Assembly: GCF_016424485.1 (NCBI RefSeq) | Contig: NZ_JAELUP010000005.1 | Location: 1-64,000, forward strand | Length of the DNA: 64,000 nt | Source: Paenibacillus roseus | GTDB taxonomy: Bacteria > Bacillota > Bacilli > Paenibacillales > Paenibacillaceae | Direction of reading: 5' to 3' | Shown: positions 1-8,700 of the stretch, one piece after another | How positions within the stretch are numbered: the first letter of the stretch is position 1 | How the letters are laid out: every line of letters starts with the position of its first letter | The notes under the pieces: generated by a model | Databases searched by the model: none | Seen by the model: only the letters and a program-made list of their open reading frames with translations | Told to the model about the DNA's origin: nothing | Made by a program: the position numbers and the translations under genes

Positions 1-3000
1 ATTCTCCGATGTACCACTGCATCAGGTTGGCAAAACCCCGGCGGTATACGCTCGCTCCCTTCGGAAGTCCGGTTGATCCTGATGTATAGATTACATACAT
101 CAGATGATCCCCACCCGCCTGCGTCTGCGGATTCTCTTCCCGCTCCGTCTCCAGTCCCGCCTGATCGGCGTCTACACAGACCACTGTCATTTCCGTATTA
201 GAATCCGCGCCTTCGGTGAAAGCCTCACGCGTCACCAGTACCTTCAGTCCGGCCCGCTTCATCATATCCCTGCGCCGCTCCAGTGGAAGCGCAGGGTCCA
301 CAGGCACATACGCACCGCCAGCCTTGATCACGGCCAGCATGCTAATCACCAATTCCGGACTCCGCTCCAGGCATATGCCGACCAGCTTGTCCGGGCCAAC
401 ACCCAGGAATAGAAGCCGGTGGGCCAGCCGATTCGCCTGCCGATTCAATTCCCCATAGGTCAGCTCCGTTGTGCCCCACACAAGTGCTGTCCGCTCCGGC
501 GTCCGAGCCGCCTGTTCCTCGAAACGCTCTTGCAGGCTCCAGTCCGGCAGCCGTTGCTCCGTCCGGTTCCATTCCACAGTCTGCTGATGGACTTCCGCCT
601 CGCTCAGCATTGCCAGGCGCCCGACCCGCTCTTCCGGGGTGGCCGTCGCACTTTCCAACAGCCGCGTGAAATACTCTGCCATCCGCTCTGCCAATTCCTC
701 GTGGAGCAAGGAGCTGTCGTATTCCATGCTGCCAAGAAGTCCCTCGCCAACTTTCCCCACAGTCATTGTGAAATCGAATTGAGGGGCAGCATCTACGACA
801 TCCAGCAGTTCCATAGAGAGCGTTCCAAGCTCGAAACGGGTGCCCGGGACACCAATAGCGGCAGCTACAAGTCCATCGTCCTGAGCCAATACCGACGAAT
901 GCATCGAAAACATCATGTTGAACAAAGGGTTGCGCTGATCACGCCTGGCCTGCATTCGCTCCACAATAGTCAAGAACGGATATTCCTGATGCTTCAACCC
1001 TTCCGTAACTTCTCGATGCACACGTTGGGCCAAATCCCGAAACGATTCATTAGCGACCACTTGGTTCCTGATGACAACCGGATTTGCAAAGTATCCGAGA
1101 GTTCCCATGAAACGATGATGCAGCCTGCCCGAAGCCGGACTTCCAACTGCCAGATTATTCTGGCCCAGCGATTGATGAAATACCGTGAACAAAGCAGAAA
1201 GCAGGAAGCTGTAAACGGAAACCTCAAAATCCTTTGCTAATTCCCGAATTTGCCTGGATGTCTCCGCTGGGAGTTGAAAATAAATCTTCCTTCCGCGGGG
1301 GCTGCCATTCTCCGTTAAAGTCGGGTTGCCCAGCCGTACCGGCTCCAGCTCGACTAGCCGCTCTTTCCAAAAAGCGTACATACGCTCCCCGTCTTGTTCC
1401 AGATGTGATTTCTGCTCCGATACGAATGCACTGTATTCCGCCTTCAAAGCAGGCAACGAGTATGCTTGGCCTTGTGACAACCGTGAGTAAACATCACTAA
1501 ATTCCTTGGCGAATACCGCAAAAGACCAGAAGTCGCTAATGATATGATGGAAGGTAAACGAGAGCATGTAATCTTCATCACCGCAACTCATAATTAGAAT
1601 TCGAAACAGAGGGCCCCGCTGAAGGTCAATTTCTTTGGTCGAATCTTCCTTGATTCGTTCCAGTCGTTGTACCTCCGACCAATCCTTTGCCTCAATAATG
1701 TGAATGCTCGCTTCCCGATTTCCATCCATGTAAAAAGACGGTTCACCCTCGGTTTCTTTTATTCCGGCACGCAGCAAGACATGGCGGTTCTGCAAAGCTT
1801 CTATCGAGCGTATAAAGGCGTCTGGATTGAAATTCCGCTGTACCCGGAAGGTTTTTGTAATGTAATACATCCGGTTTTCGGGGTTCAGTTTTTGAATAAA
1901 CCACAGCGCGCGCTGGCCAACAGATAACGGAAATTCAGTAACCGGTATGGTCTCTGCCTGCTTGTCAACAGGCCGCTCTGGAACGGGAGGCAACATGATT
2001 AACCGTTCGATGGTAATCGACAATTCCTGTAGTGTCGGGCCTTCCAGCAAGCTGTCAAAAGGCAAGTCAATCGCAAAAATCTCATCCAGTCGAGCCTTGA
2101 GTTCCACGATATTAATAGAATCAAAGCCTAGCGCTTGCAATGAAAGATCGGGTTGGCATGAGCCTGGAACTTTTAACAGCTTGGCCGTCTCCAGATTCAA
2201 ATACGATATAATCGTTGCCGTACGCTCTTCCTCCATTGACTGCCGAAGCTCCACAATATCCGGTACGACTACATCCGCCTGTATATGGGATTGTTCATAT
2301 TGTCCATTGCCCTCATCCGATGCGACCCGGAACTGGTTGTTTTCTTGGTAAATTGCAACGATGTCAAGCGCATCGTCTAAAAAGGATTGGCGGCACGCGC
2401 TGCGTTGGATTTTTCCGCTCGATGTTTTATGAATGGAGGCTGGTTTAATCAGCACAATCGTATGTACCTGCAATTCGTAATGCTCCGAAATCGCCTTTCT
2501 GACCGATGCAAATATTTCTTCCGGGTTATTCTTGCGGTAGGCGCGTTCCAACTCAGATACAATGACCAGACGCTCTTCCTCTCCTACATCGATGGAGAAT
2601 GCCGCACAGTTGCCCGAACTTACTGCAAGATGGCTCATGGTTACGACATACTCAATATCCTGAGGATAGTAATTCCGCCCACGAACAATGATCAAATCTT
2701 TCATTCTTCCCGTAATAAAAAGCTCTCCTGAGCTTATAAATCCCAAATCGCCTGTTCGCAGAAACGGACCTTCCCCTGTATCGAATAAATAAGCTCTGAA
2801 CGTCTTTTCAGTTTGTTCTAGGCGATTCCAATAGCCCTGCGCCACACTTCCCCCGGATACCCATACTTCTCCGATCTTGTTCTCAGCTTGGCGTATACCG
2901 CTCACGGGGTCCGCAATAACAACGTCCGGGTCTCCAGTCATAGCCCTCCCTGAACTAATCAAACTACGACTGCCCTGTGACGAAGGTAGCGCTGGTTCAA

Positions 3001-4069
3001 CCAGCCCCCCTTCTAAAGCTTTTCTCTCAAATATCCGTTCCTCAGGGCCGATCCCCTGCAACGCTCCTGAGACAAATAAGGTCGCCTCCGCCAGCCCGTA
3101 GCACGGATAATAGGATTGGTAGCGAAATCCGCTATTGTGAAAAGCCTCTGCAAAGCGTGTCAAGGTTTCCGCATGTATAGGCTCAGAGCCTGTAAAAGCA
3201 ATGGTCCAGTTACTCAAATCGAGCTTTTCACGCTCTTCCTTCGTTATTTTTTTCACGCAAAGTTCATAAGCAAAATTCGAACCTCCGCTTACCGTGGCGC
3301 CAGTATCCGAAATGGTTTGCAGCCATTTCAAGGGATGTTGGACAAAGTGGGCGGGGGACATCAAAACAACAGGAAAGCCGGTATACAAGGGCTGGAGAAT
3401 CCCGCCAATAAGTCCCATATCGTGATAAGGAGGTAACCAGATGACACTTCGATCTTGAGAAGACAATCCTGTTGATTGTTGAATAAGTTGAAGATTATGC
3501 AAAAGGTTAGAGTGACTCAGCATAACTCCCTTTGGCGAAGAGGTGGAGCCAGAAGTATATTGGAGAAATGCCAGTTGATGTCTATCGGTGGGAGAGACGT
3601 TCCAGTTGGACGTGTCTTGATAAATCCAAGAGTCGGTGACAGCCCATTGCAAATCAGTGAGGAGTGGAGCATCAGGAAACTTGAGCTGCAGCCGGGAATG
3701 GGTTACGGCATCTGTCAGGGCAAAGCTCGCATCACAATCTTCAATAATGGATTGCACACGATGAAAATTTCCATTAAGACGAGGAGGATAGGCCGGCACA
3801 GCAACCACACCGGCATACAAGCACCCAAAAAACGCTGCAATATAATCCAAGCCTGCATTGTATAGCAACAAGGCGCGCTTCCCTCTTGCCTGGCGGTCAG
3901 TAAGCCAAACTGCGAGCGCACGCGCACGAGCGTCCAACTCACCATAGGTCATCGAGTTTTCTTCACCTTGCTCAGTAAGAAAACTGTAGGCTTTGCTGTC
4001 CCTTTGGTTCTCTGCCCGCAAATTGAGCAAATCTACCAGGCTGTCTATTCCTTTTAACGTCTGAATCAT
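1..4069 (-). CDS. Lipopeptide-type NRPS starter: FAAL - carrier - condensation - adenylation (3' end cut by window)
   Basis: The minus frame stays open from ATG 4069 to the window edge (about 1356 residues visible). Domains in order: a fatty acyl-AMP ligase, residues about 1-560, with core YTSGSTSSPKG near 172 and YGLAEATLF near 326; a carrier domain with LGFDSINIVE, phosphopantetheine Ser about 650; a condensation domain, about 708-1150, with active-site motif HHIISDFWS near 841; and the start of an adenylation domain with YTSGSTGLPKG near 1330. FAAL enzymes activate a fatty acid as acyl-AMP and load it on a carrier, so this protein probably begins an N-acylated lipopeptide. The second adenylation domain is cut before its specificity residues, so the first amino acid cannot be read. 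The start is supported by GAGG seven bases upstream. Leader, promoter and cre are listed separately. Domain calls are firm; the product is unknown. Confidence 0.93.
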   Translation of the reverse strand, partial: MIQTLKGIDSLVDLLNLRAENQRDSKAYSFLTEQGEENSMTYGELDARARALAVWLTDRQARGKRALLLYNAGLDYIAAFFGCLYAGVVAVPAYPPRLNGNFHRVQSIIEDCDASFALTDAVTHSRLQLKFPDAPLLTDLQWAVTDSWIYQDTSNWNVSPTDRHQLAFLQYTSGSTSSPKGVMLSHSNLLHNLQLIQQSTGLSSQDRSVIWLPPYHDMGLIGGILQPLYTGFPVVLMSPAHFVQHPLKWLQTISDTGATVSGGSNFAYELCVKKITKEEREKLDLSNWTIAFTGSEPIHAETLTRFAEAFHNSGFRYQSYYPCYGLAEATLFVSGALQGIGPEERIFERKALEGGLVEPALPSSQGSRSLISSGRAMTGDPDVVIADPVSGIRQAENKIGEVWVSGGSVAQGYWNRLEQTEKTFRAYLFDTGEGPFLRTGDLGFISSGELFITGRMKDLIIVRGRNYYPQDIEYVVTMSHLAVSSGNCAAFSIDVGEEERLVIVSELERAYRKNNPEEIFASVRKAISEHYELQVHTIVLIKPASIHKTSSGKIQRSACRQSFLDDALDIVAIYQENNQFRVASDEGNGQYEQSHIQADVVVPDIVELRQSMEEERTATIISYLNLETAKLLKVPGSCQPDLSLQALGFDSINIVELKARLDEIFAIDLPFDSLLEGPTLQELSITIERLIMLPPVPERPVDKQAETIPVTEFPLSVGQRALWFIQKLNPENRMYYITKTFRVQRNFNPDAFIRSIEALQNRHVLLRAGIKETEGEPSFYMDGNREASIHIIEAKDWSEVQRLERIKEDSTKEIDLQRGPLFRILIMSCGDEDYMLSFTFHHIISDFWSFAVFAKEFSDVYSRLSQGQAYSLPALKAEYSAFVSEQKSHLEQDGERMYAFWKERLVELEPVRLGNPTLTENGSPRGRKIYFQLPAETSRQIRELAKDFEVSVYSFLLSALFTVFHQSLGQNNLAVGSPASGRLHHRFMGTLGYFANPVVIRNQVVANESFRDLAQRVHREVTEGLKHQEYPFLTIVERMQARRDQRNPLFNMMFSMHSSVLAQDDGLVAAAIGVPGTRFELGTLSMELLDVVDAAPQFDFTMTVGKVGEGLLGSMEYDSSLLHEELAERMAEYFTRLLESATATPEERVGRLAMLSEAEVHQQTVEWNRTEQRLPDWSLQERFEEQAARTPERTALVWGTTELTYGELNRQANRLAHRLLFLGVGPDKLVGICLERSPELVISMLAVIKAGGAYVPVDPALPLERRRDMMKRAGLKVLVTREAFTEGADSNTEMTVVCVDADQAGLETEREENPQTQAGGDHLMYVIYTSGSTGLPKGASVYRRGFANLMQWYIGE

Positions 4070-4208
4070 AAACAAACCTCGCTTTCTATTGGAAGTTTAA
4101 TGTTGTGCAAGGCTGATATCACTCCATTCTGTAACCTTTTTTTGGACATTATTTTAATAGACTCTATTACACAACCAAACACCTTATGTTATATTTTCAT
4201 TCATGAAA

Positions 4209-4222
4209 TGTAAGCGGTAACA
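4209..4222. promoter_or_regulatory. cre (CcpA) site in the NRPS leader
   Basis: TGTAAGCGGTAACA matches the Bacillus cre consensus TGWAANCGNTNWCA at every position. It lies about 140 bases upstream of the NRPS start and about 100 bases downstream of the predicted promoter, where bound CcpA would act as a roadblock. The match is seen; the role is inferred. Confidence 0.65.
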
Positions 4223-4322
4223 TGTAAAAACCCTACCTGAAAGCATTTTTTAACCCATTAAAAAATATTTATTTCAAATTTTTGATAATATAATAAAAAT
4301 ATACATCCAAATTGTTGTGAAT

Positions 4323-4351
4323 ATAATAGCATGGATTTCCGATCATGTAAA
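4323..4351 (-). promoter_or_regulatory. Sigma-A promoter of the NRPS gene
   Basis: On the minus strand TTTACA is followed after 17 bases by TATTAT, preceded by TGC (extended -10). Transcription would begin near 4316, leaving an AT-rich leader of roughly 250 bases that contains the cre site. In the rest of the gap between 4352 and 4473 I see only an inverted CCTAGT/ACTAGG pair and nothing assignable. Confidence 0.55.
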
Positions 4352-4473
4352 TAAGTCTATCATATGATTGTCCGCGTGATTAAAGGCCTAGTTCTAGCGT
4401 ATCTCAGCAGGCTACTAGGAGGGAAAATCAGCGCAAATAGCTAGCCGTTTTTTGACGGACAAGCTCTTTGCGC

Positions 4474-4507
4474 AAAAAAAGGACTGCTCTGTATTACAGA
4501 GCAGTCC
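4474..4507 (-). terminator. Intrinsic terminator of the alpha/beta hydrolase gene
   Basis: An 11-bp perfect stem GGACTGCTCTG/CAGAGCAGTCC with a 5-base loop is followed on the minus strand by seven T residues. It sits directly after the hydrolase stop codon. Confidence 0.9.
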
Positions 4508-4524
4508 CTTGCGTGAATCAAAAA

Positions 4525-5484
4525 TTATACCGTTACAGATTCAGTCCCGGCCAGATGCTTTTCCAAAAAAGCGGTCAACTCCCGCTTGTATGTCTCCGGA
4601 TCTACCAAATAGGCTTCCCCGTGGCCTGCGTCTGGAATGACAAGCAGCTGCTTGTTTGTTCTGCAGCTTTCATAAAGCTGATATACCATTGAAGTTGGTA
4701 CAAAGGAATCTTTTTCTCCATGAACAAACATCATCGGCTTCTCTGTTTTTTGCACCTGCTTGATAGCTGATGCTTCACCAAAGAAGTAGCCAGCCCGGAT
4801 ACGAGTCAGCAGACTGGTTGCCTGCATCAAGGGGAATCGTGGCAAATGGTACAGCCGTTTCAATTGAAATGACAATTCATCGACTACCGATGTATATCCG
4901 CAATCCTCAATGATACATTTGACCTGATCGGGAAGCTTCTCGCCACTTGTCATCATGACAGTTGCCCCGCCCATGGAGACGCCATGCAGTATGATTTCCG
5001 CCTGGGGGCCGAACCTGTCCAGCACCAGTTGAATCCACTGCACATAATCATGCCGTTCATGCCAGCCAAAGCCAATATAGCCGCCTTCGCTAATGCCATG
5101 TCCCCGAGCGTCCGGCAGCAGCACATTCATACCGTAGATTTCATGATACAGCTTGGCGAAGCTTTTCATAATGCTGGCATCGCCGGAATAGCCATGAGCC
5201 AATATGGCTATACGCGCAGTCGACTTCGGTGCAGGCAAGTAATAGGCTTTCAGCTTCAGACCATCGCTTGATGTCTGCTCCCAATATTGAAAAGACTGCT
5301 CTGACCACCACTTGCGCTCCTCAGCCAAATCGATTTTAATGTTCGGATTCAGTTTCAGTCCCGGATCATCATCTAAGAAGGACTTGGACACACGCGCTAC
5401 TGCTACACGGTAGAAGTAAAAGCTAAGAGCAATCACCAGCAGGATCAAAACCCCGATGATGCCAAATATAATAGTTGCGTACAC
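4525..5484 (-). CDS. Membrane-anchored alpha/beta hydrolase
   Basis: 319 residues. One hydrophobic segment (about 4-25) should anchor the protein with the catalytic domain outside or at the membrane face. The serine hydrolase fold is clear: LAHGYSGD forms the oxyanion region, GVSMGG carries the nucleophile Ser170, KDSFVP gives Asp259 and DAGHGE gives His288. It resembles the YqkD-like hydrolases of Bacillus; the substrate is unknown. AAGGAGG lies close upstream of ATG 5484. It is a single gene with its own terminator, between the NRPS and the beta-helix gene, and the sequence gives no functional link to either. Confidence 0.88.
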   Translation of the reverse strand: MYATIIFGIIGVLILLVIALSFYFYRVAVARVSKSFLDDDPGLKLNPNIKIDLAEERKWWSEQSFQYWEQTSSDGLKLKAYYLPAPKSTARIAILAHGYSGDASIMKSFAKLYHEIYGMNVLLPDARGHGISEGGYIGFGWHERHDYVQWIQLVLDRFGPQAEIILHGVSMGGATVMMTSGEKLPDQVKCIIEDCGYTSVVDELSFQLKRLYHLPRFPLMQATSLLTRIRAGYFFGEASAIKQVQKTEKPMMFVHGEKDSFVPTSMVYQLYESCRTNKQLLVIPDAGHGEAYLVDPETYKRELTAFLEKHLAGTESVTV

Positions 5485-5612
5485 AATTTGTCCTCCTTAT
5501 TTAGTAGTGTATCCCCCACTATTATACAGGAAGGGGTCCCCGTCTGGAAATATCGGGTAAGCCTATTGGCTGTCACAGGGTTGGTTTACTGCTAGTTTTT
5601 TTAAAAATGGCA

Positions 5613-5638
5613 CCACAAATCCTGTCCGGTTTTTGTGG
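5613..5638 (-). other. Hairpin in the leader of the hydrolase gene
   Basis: CCACAAA (5613-5619) pairs with TTTGTGG (5632-5638). On the minus strand the hairpin is followed by a T/A-rich run at about 5594-5607, so it resembles a terminator or attenuator about 130 bases upstream of the hydrolase start. No minus-strand gene lies upstream that would need a terminator. Confidence 0.3.
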
Positions 5639-5755
5639 CAGTGCAGCTTACTGGCTATCGGTATGTTTTCTCCTGTTAAATGTTTAGTTTTTACTCTAGC
5701 GAGTGATTAAAGGCTACACTATAATTCAATTTGAAACAATTAATGAAAAGGAGAG

Positions 5756-8700
5756 ATGAGGAAATTGAAGCATCTTAAGTTTAAAGGAATCGTGTCCCTA
5801 TTACTCGCATTTCTGTTAGCTATCCCCTCCTTAACAGCAGTTTCAAGTACTGCTTATGCCGCACAGGTGATCCCACTTGCGGAGAATCAGAGCGTCATAG
5901 AGACGGAGGTTTTATTTGAAGATAATTTTGATAGCTATTCTGTGGGAAATCTGCCGGCTCAGGCGTATGACGTTTCACCAGATGGTTTCAGTGTAGTTGA
6001 AGATGAGACTGAAAATGGAAATCAGATTTTACTTGCAAAGGGGAATAGCGGAAAGTTATTCAAGGCAGGAAACTGGAAGAACACATCATTAACATTTGAT
6101 TATAAGTTTAATGATCAACTGGAAGATAATAATAACGGATTATATGCAAGCGCTTACTCGAATGCGCCTGAAGATAATGAAAGCAAAGTTTACTTTTCCT
6201 TGCATCCGTACTCCGATAATGGAGCAAATTTTTCTATTCAAGAATATATCAATGGCAGATATACACGGCATGACTCAGGAGAAAAGAACTTTACTATCGG
6301 GCAATGGTATAGAGCCAAGGCCATCTGGTATGAGGGAATGTACTACTTTAAAACATGGTCAACTCAAGAAGCAGAGCCTGAACATTGGAATCTTACTTCT
6401 CTAACCGGTTCATTGGAGAACGGAGGCGGACTCAATTTAGAATTCTATGGCGGGAATGACGATGTCTCAGCGGCTTTTGATAACATAAGAGTGGCAGCAA
6501 TTGAGAACTATTCCAATGAAGAGAATCACGCTATTCAGGCAGAGCTTTTTATATCGCCTTCAGGTAATGACGATAACAATGGCACCAAGGATCAGCCATT
6601 TCGTACGATTGAAAAGGCACAACAGGCAGTTCGCTCCATGAATCAGAACATGACAGGAGATATTATCGTTTATCTGCGAGATGGAACCTTTCCAGTATCG
6701 CAAAAAATTACATTTAAATCAGAAGATTCGGGCACTAACGACTATCGTATTGTGTATAAAGCATATTCAGGAGAAAAGCCGGTTTTAAGCGGTGCAAAAA
6801 AAATAACGGGATGGACAAAACAGGAGAACGACTCTGGCATATGGTCTGCACCCGTTCCAGATGTGAGTGATACCCGGCAATTCTATTTAAACGGCAAGAA
6901 AGGGGTCATCGCAAGAGGAGATGTAATAAAAGCTGAAGGTTGGAATAGAACCGATGATCCAGATATGGAAAGACATAAATTAGAAGAAATTTTCAATAGT
7001 TATCAAGGAACATTTTCTGTTTATAGTCAGTATATTACAACTGCTAAATATAGAAATATGGCTAATTGGCGTAATAAATCCCAAATCGAATTTGTTTATG
7101 ATGTAGCATGGAGCCACTCCATAGTGCCGCTTGATGACATAACGGTTGATCCGAATGGAAATGGCGTTATCATTACGATGAGAAATCCAGTATTTCGTGA
7201 TGTGCAGATCAAAGATGGCGCACAAGTTGAGGACCCCAATTATATTCAAAATGCTTACGAATTATTGGATGAGCCTGGAGAATGGTATTTTGATCGTACC
7301 TCCCGTGTCATTTATTACATGCCGCGAGTTGGGGAAGATATGACGACTGCTGAGGCAATCGTGCCGACTGTGGAGCAACTTATCGTTATGGAGGGTACGT
7401 TAGATAATCCGGTACATCATATAACATTCGAGAATTTAACATTTGAGCATACTACGCCGCTTAGAGTAAGCTCAGAGGGATATGCGGAAATTCAAGCAAA
7501 TATTTTAAAAGACCCGGCAATTGATCTTCACCACACCTCCTATTTAAAAATGCCAAGCGGCATTACTTTACATGCAGCAAACCATATCTTGTTTGAGCGC
7601 AATAACTTTCAATTTTTTGGATCAGGTGTCATCGATATTGACAAAGGCTCAAGTGATAATATCATTCGCGGCTCTATCTTCCGCGAGATTGCTGGCAGCG
7701 GTGTGCAAATTGGTGGATTTCAATTAGAAGATGCACATCCTAATGATGATCGAAAAATAGTTAAAGATAATCTTGTCACCAATAACTTCTTTAATAAGAT
7801 CGGTACTGACTTTAAAGGCAGTGTAGCGATTTTCGCAGGATATACGGATGGGACGACAATTACGCATAATGAAATCTATGATACCTCATACAGCGGTATT
7901 TCGGTTGGTTGGGGTTGGGGCTATTTTGATGAAAATGGCAGGACGGATCGAGAAGCAAAAGATTTACCGAGGTTCGATAAGCCTACAATTGCAAAAAGGA
8001 ATATTATCAAAAATAATTATATCCACAAGGTTATGCAGCAATTGCATGATGGAGCGGCAATCTATACCCTCTCCATGATGGAAGGATCGAGTATTGAAGG
8101 CAACTTGATCCATAGCGTACCCGGATGGCCGGGTGGACTGTATTTGGACGAGGGAACAGGTGGATTTGTAGTACGGAATAATATTATTTATGATGTTTCT
8201 TCACCGTATCATTATAATGATATTGGCATGCAGGGAAGACAAGCGACGAACTCAATTCAAACCAATTACTTTGGGGTAACACCAGGAAGCGCAAACTATC
8301 CAACCCATATTGCTTCTAATGCAGGAATTCAGGAAGCTTATCTATCCGGAATGCCGCCGTTGATTACTGCCGAATATGACCTTACGGAAGCCAACACTAT
8401 CATTGCTATTCCCGGCAAGCGATTTGGTGACACTAAAGGCACTGTGACTTTTACTGGAGGAGAGTCGTCTATCGTTGCCCAAGCCACAGATATTGTTTCA
8501 TGGACACCTGAACTGATTAAGGTCAAGGTCCCTTCTTCAGCCACTTCAGGGTTGGTATATATAACAACTGCTGATGGTGTGGTAAGTGATAAACATTTTA
8601 CCCTCACGATTGTTCCAAAAACGACATTGCTTTTCGGAGAAACGTTTGACAATCTAACACCAGGCCCGCTGCCAAATGAATTGTTCTCTAATAGCCCGTC

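Noticed and set aside
419..1240. 273-codon open frame on the plus strand at the left end
   Set aside because: Antisense to the NRPS condensation and adenylation region, which reads continuously on the minus strand.
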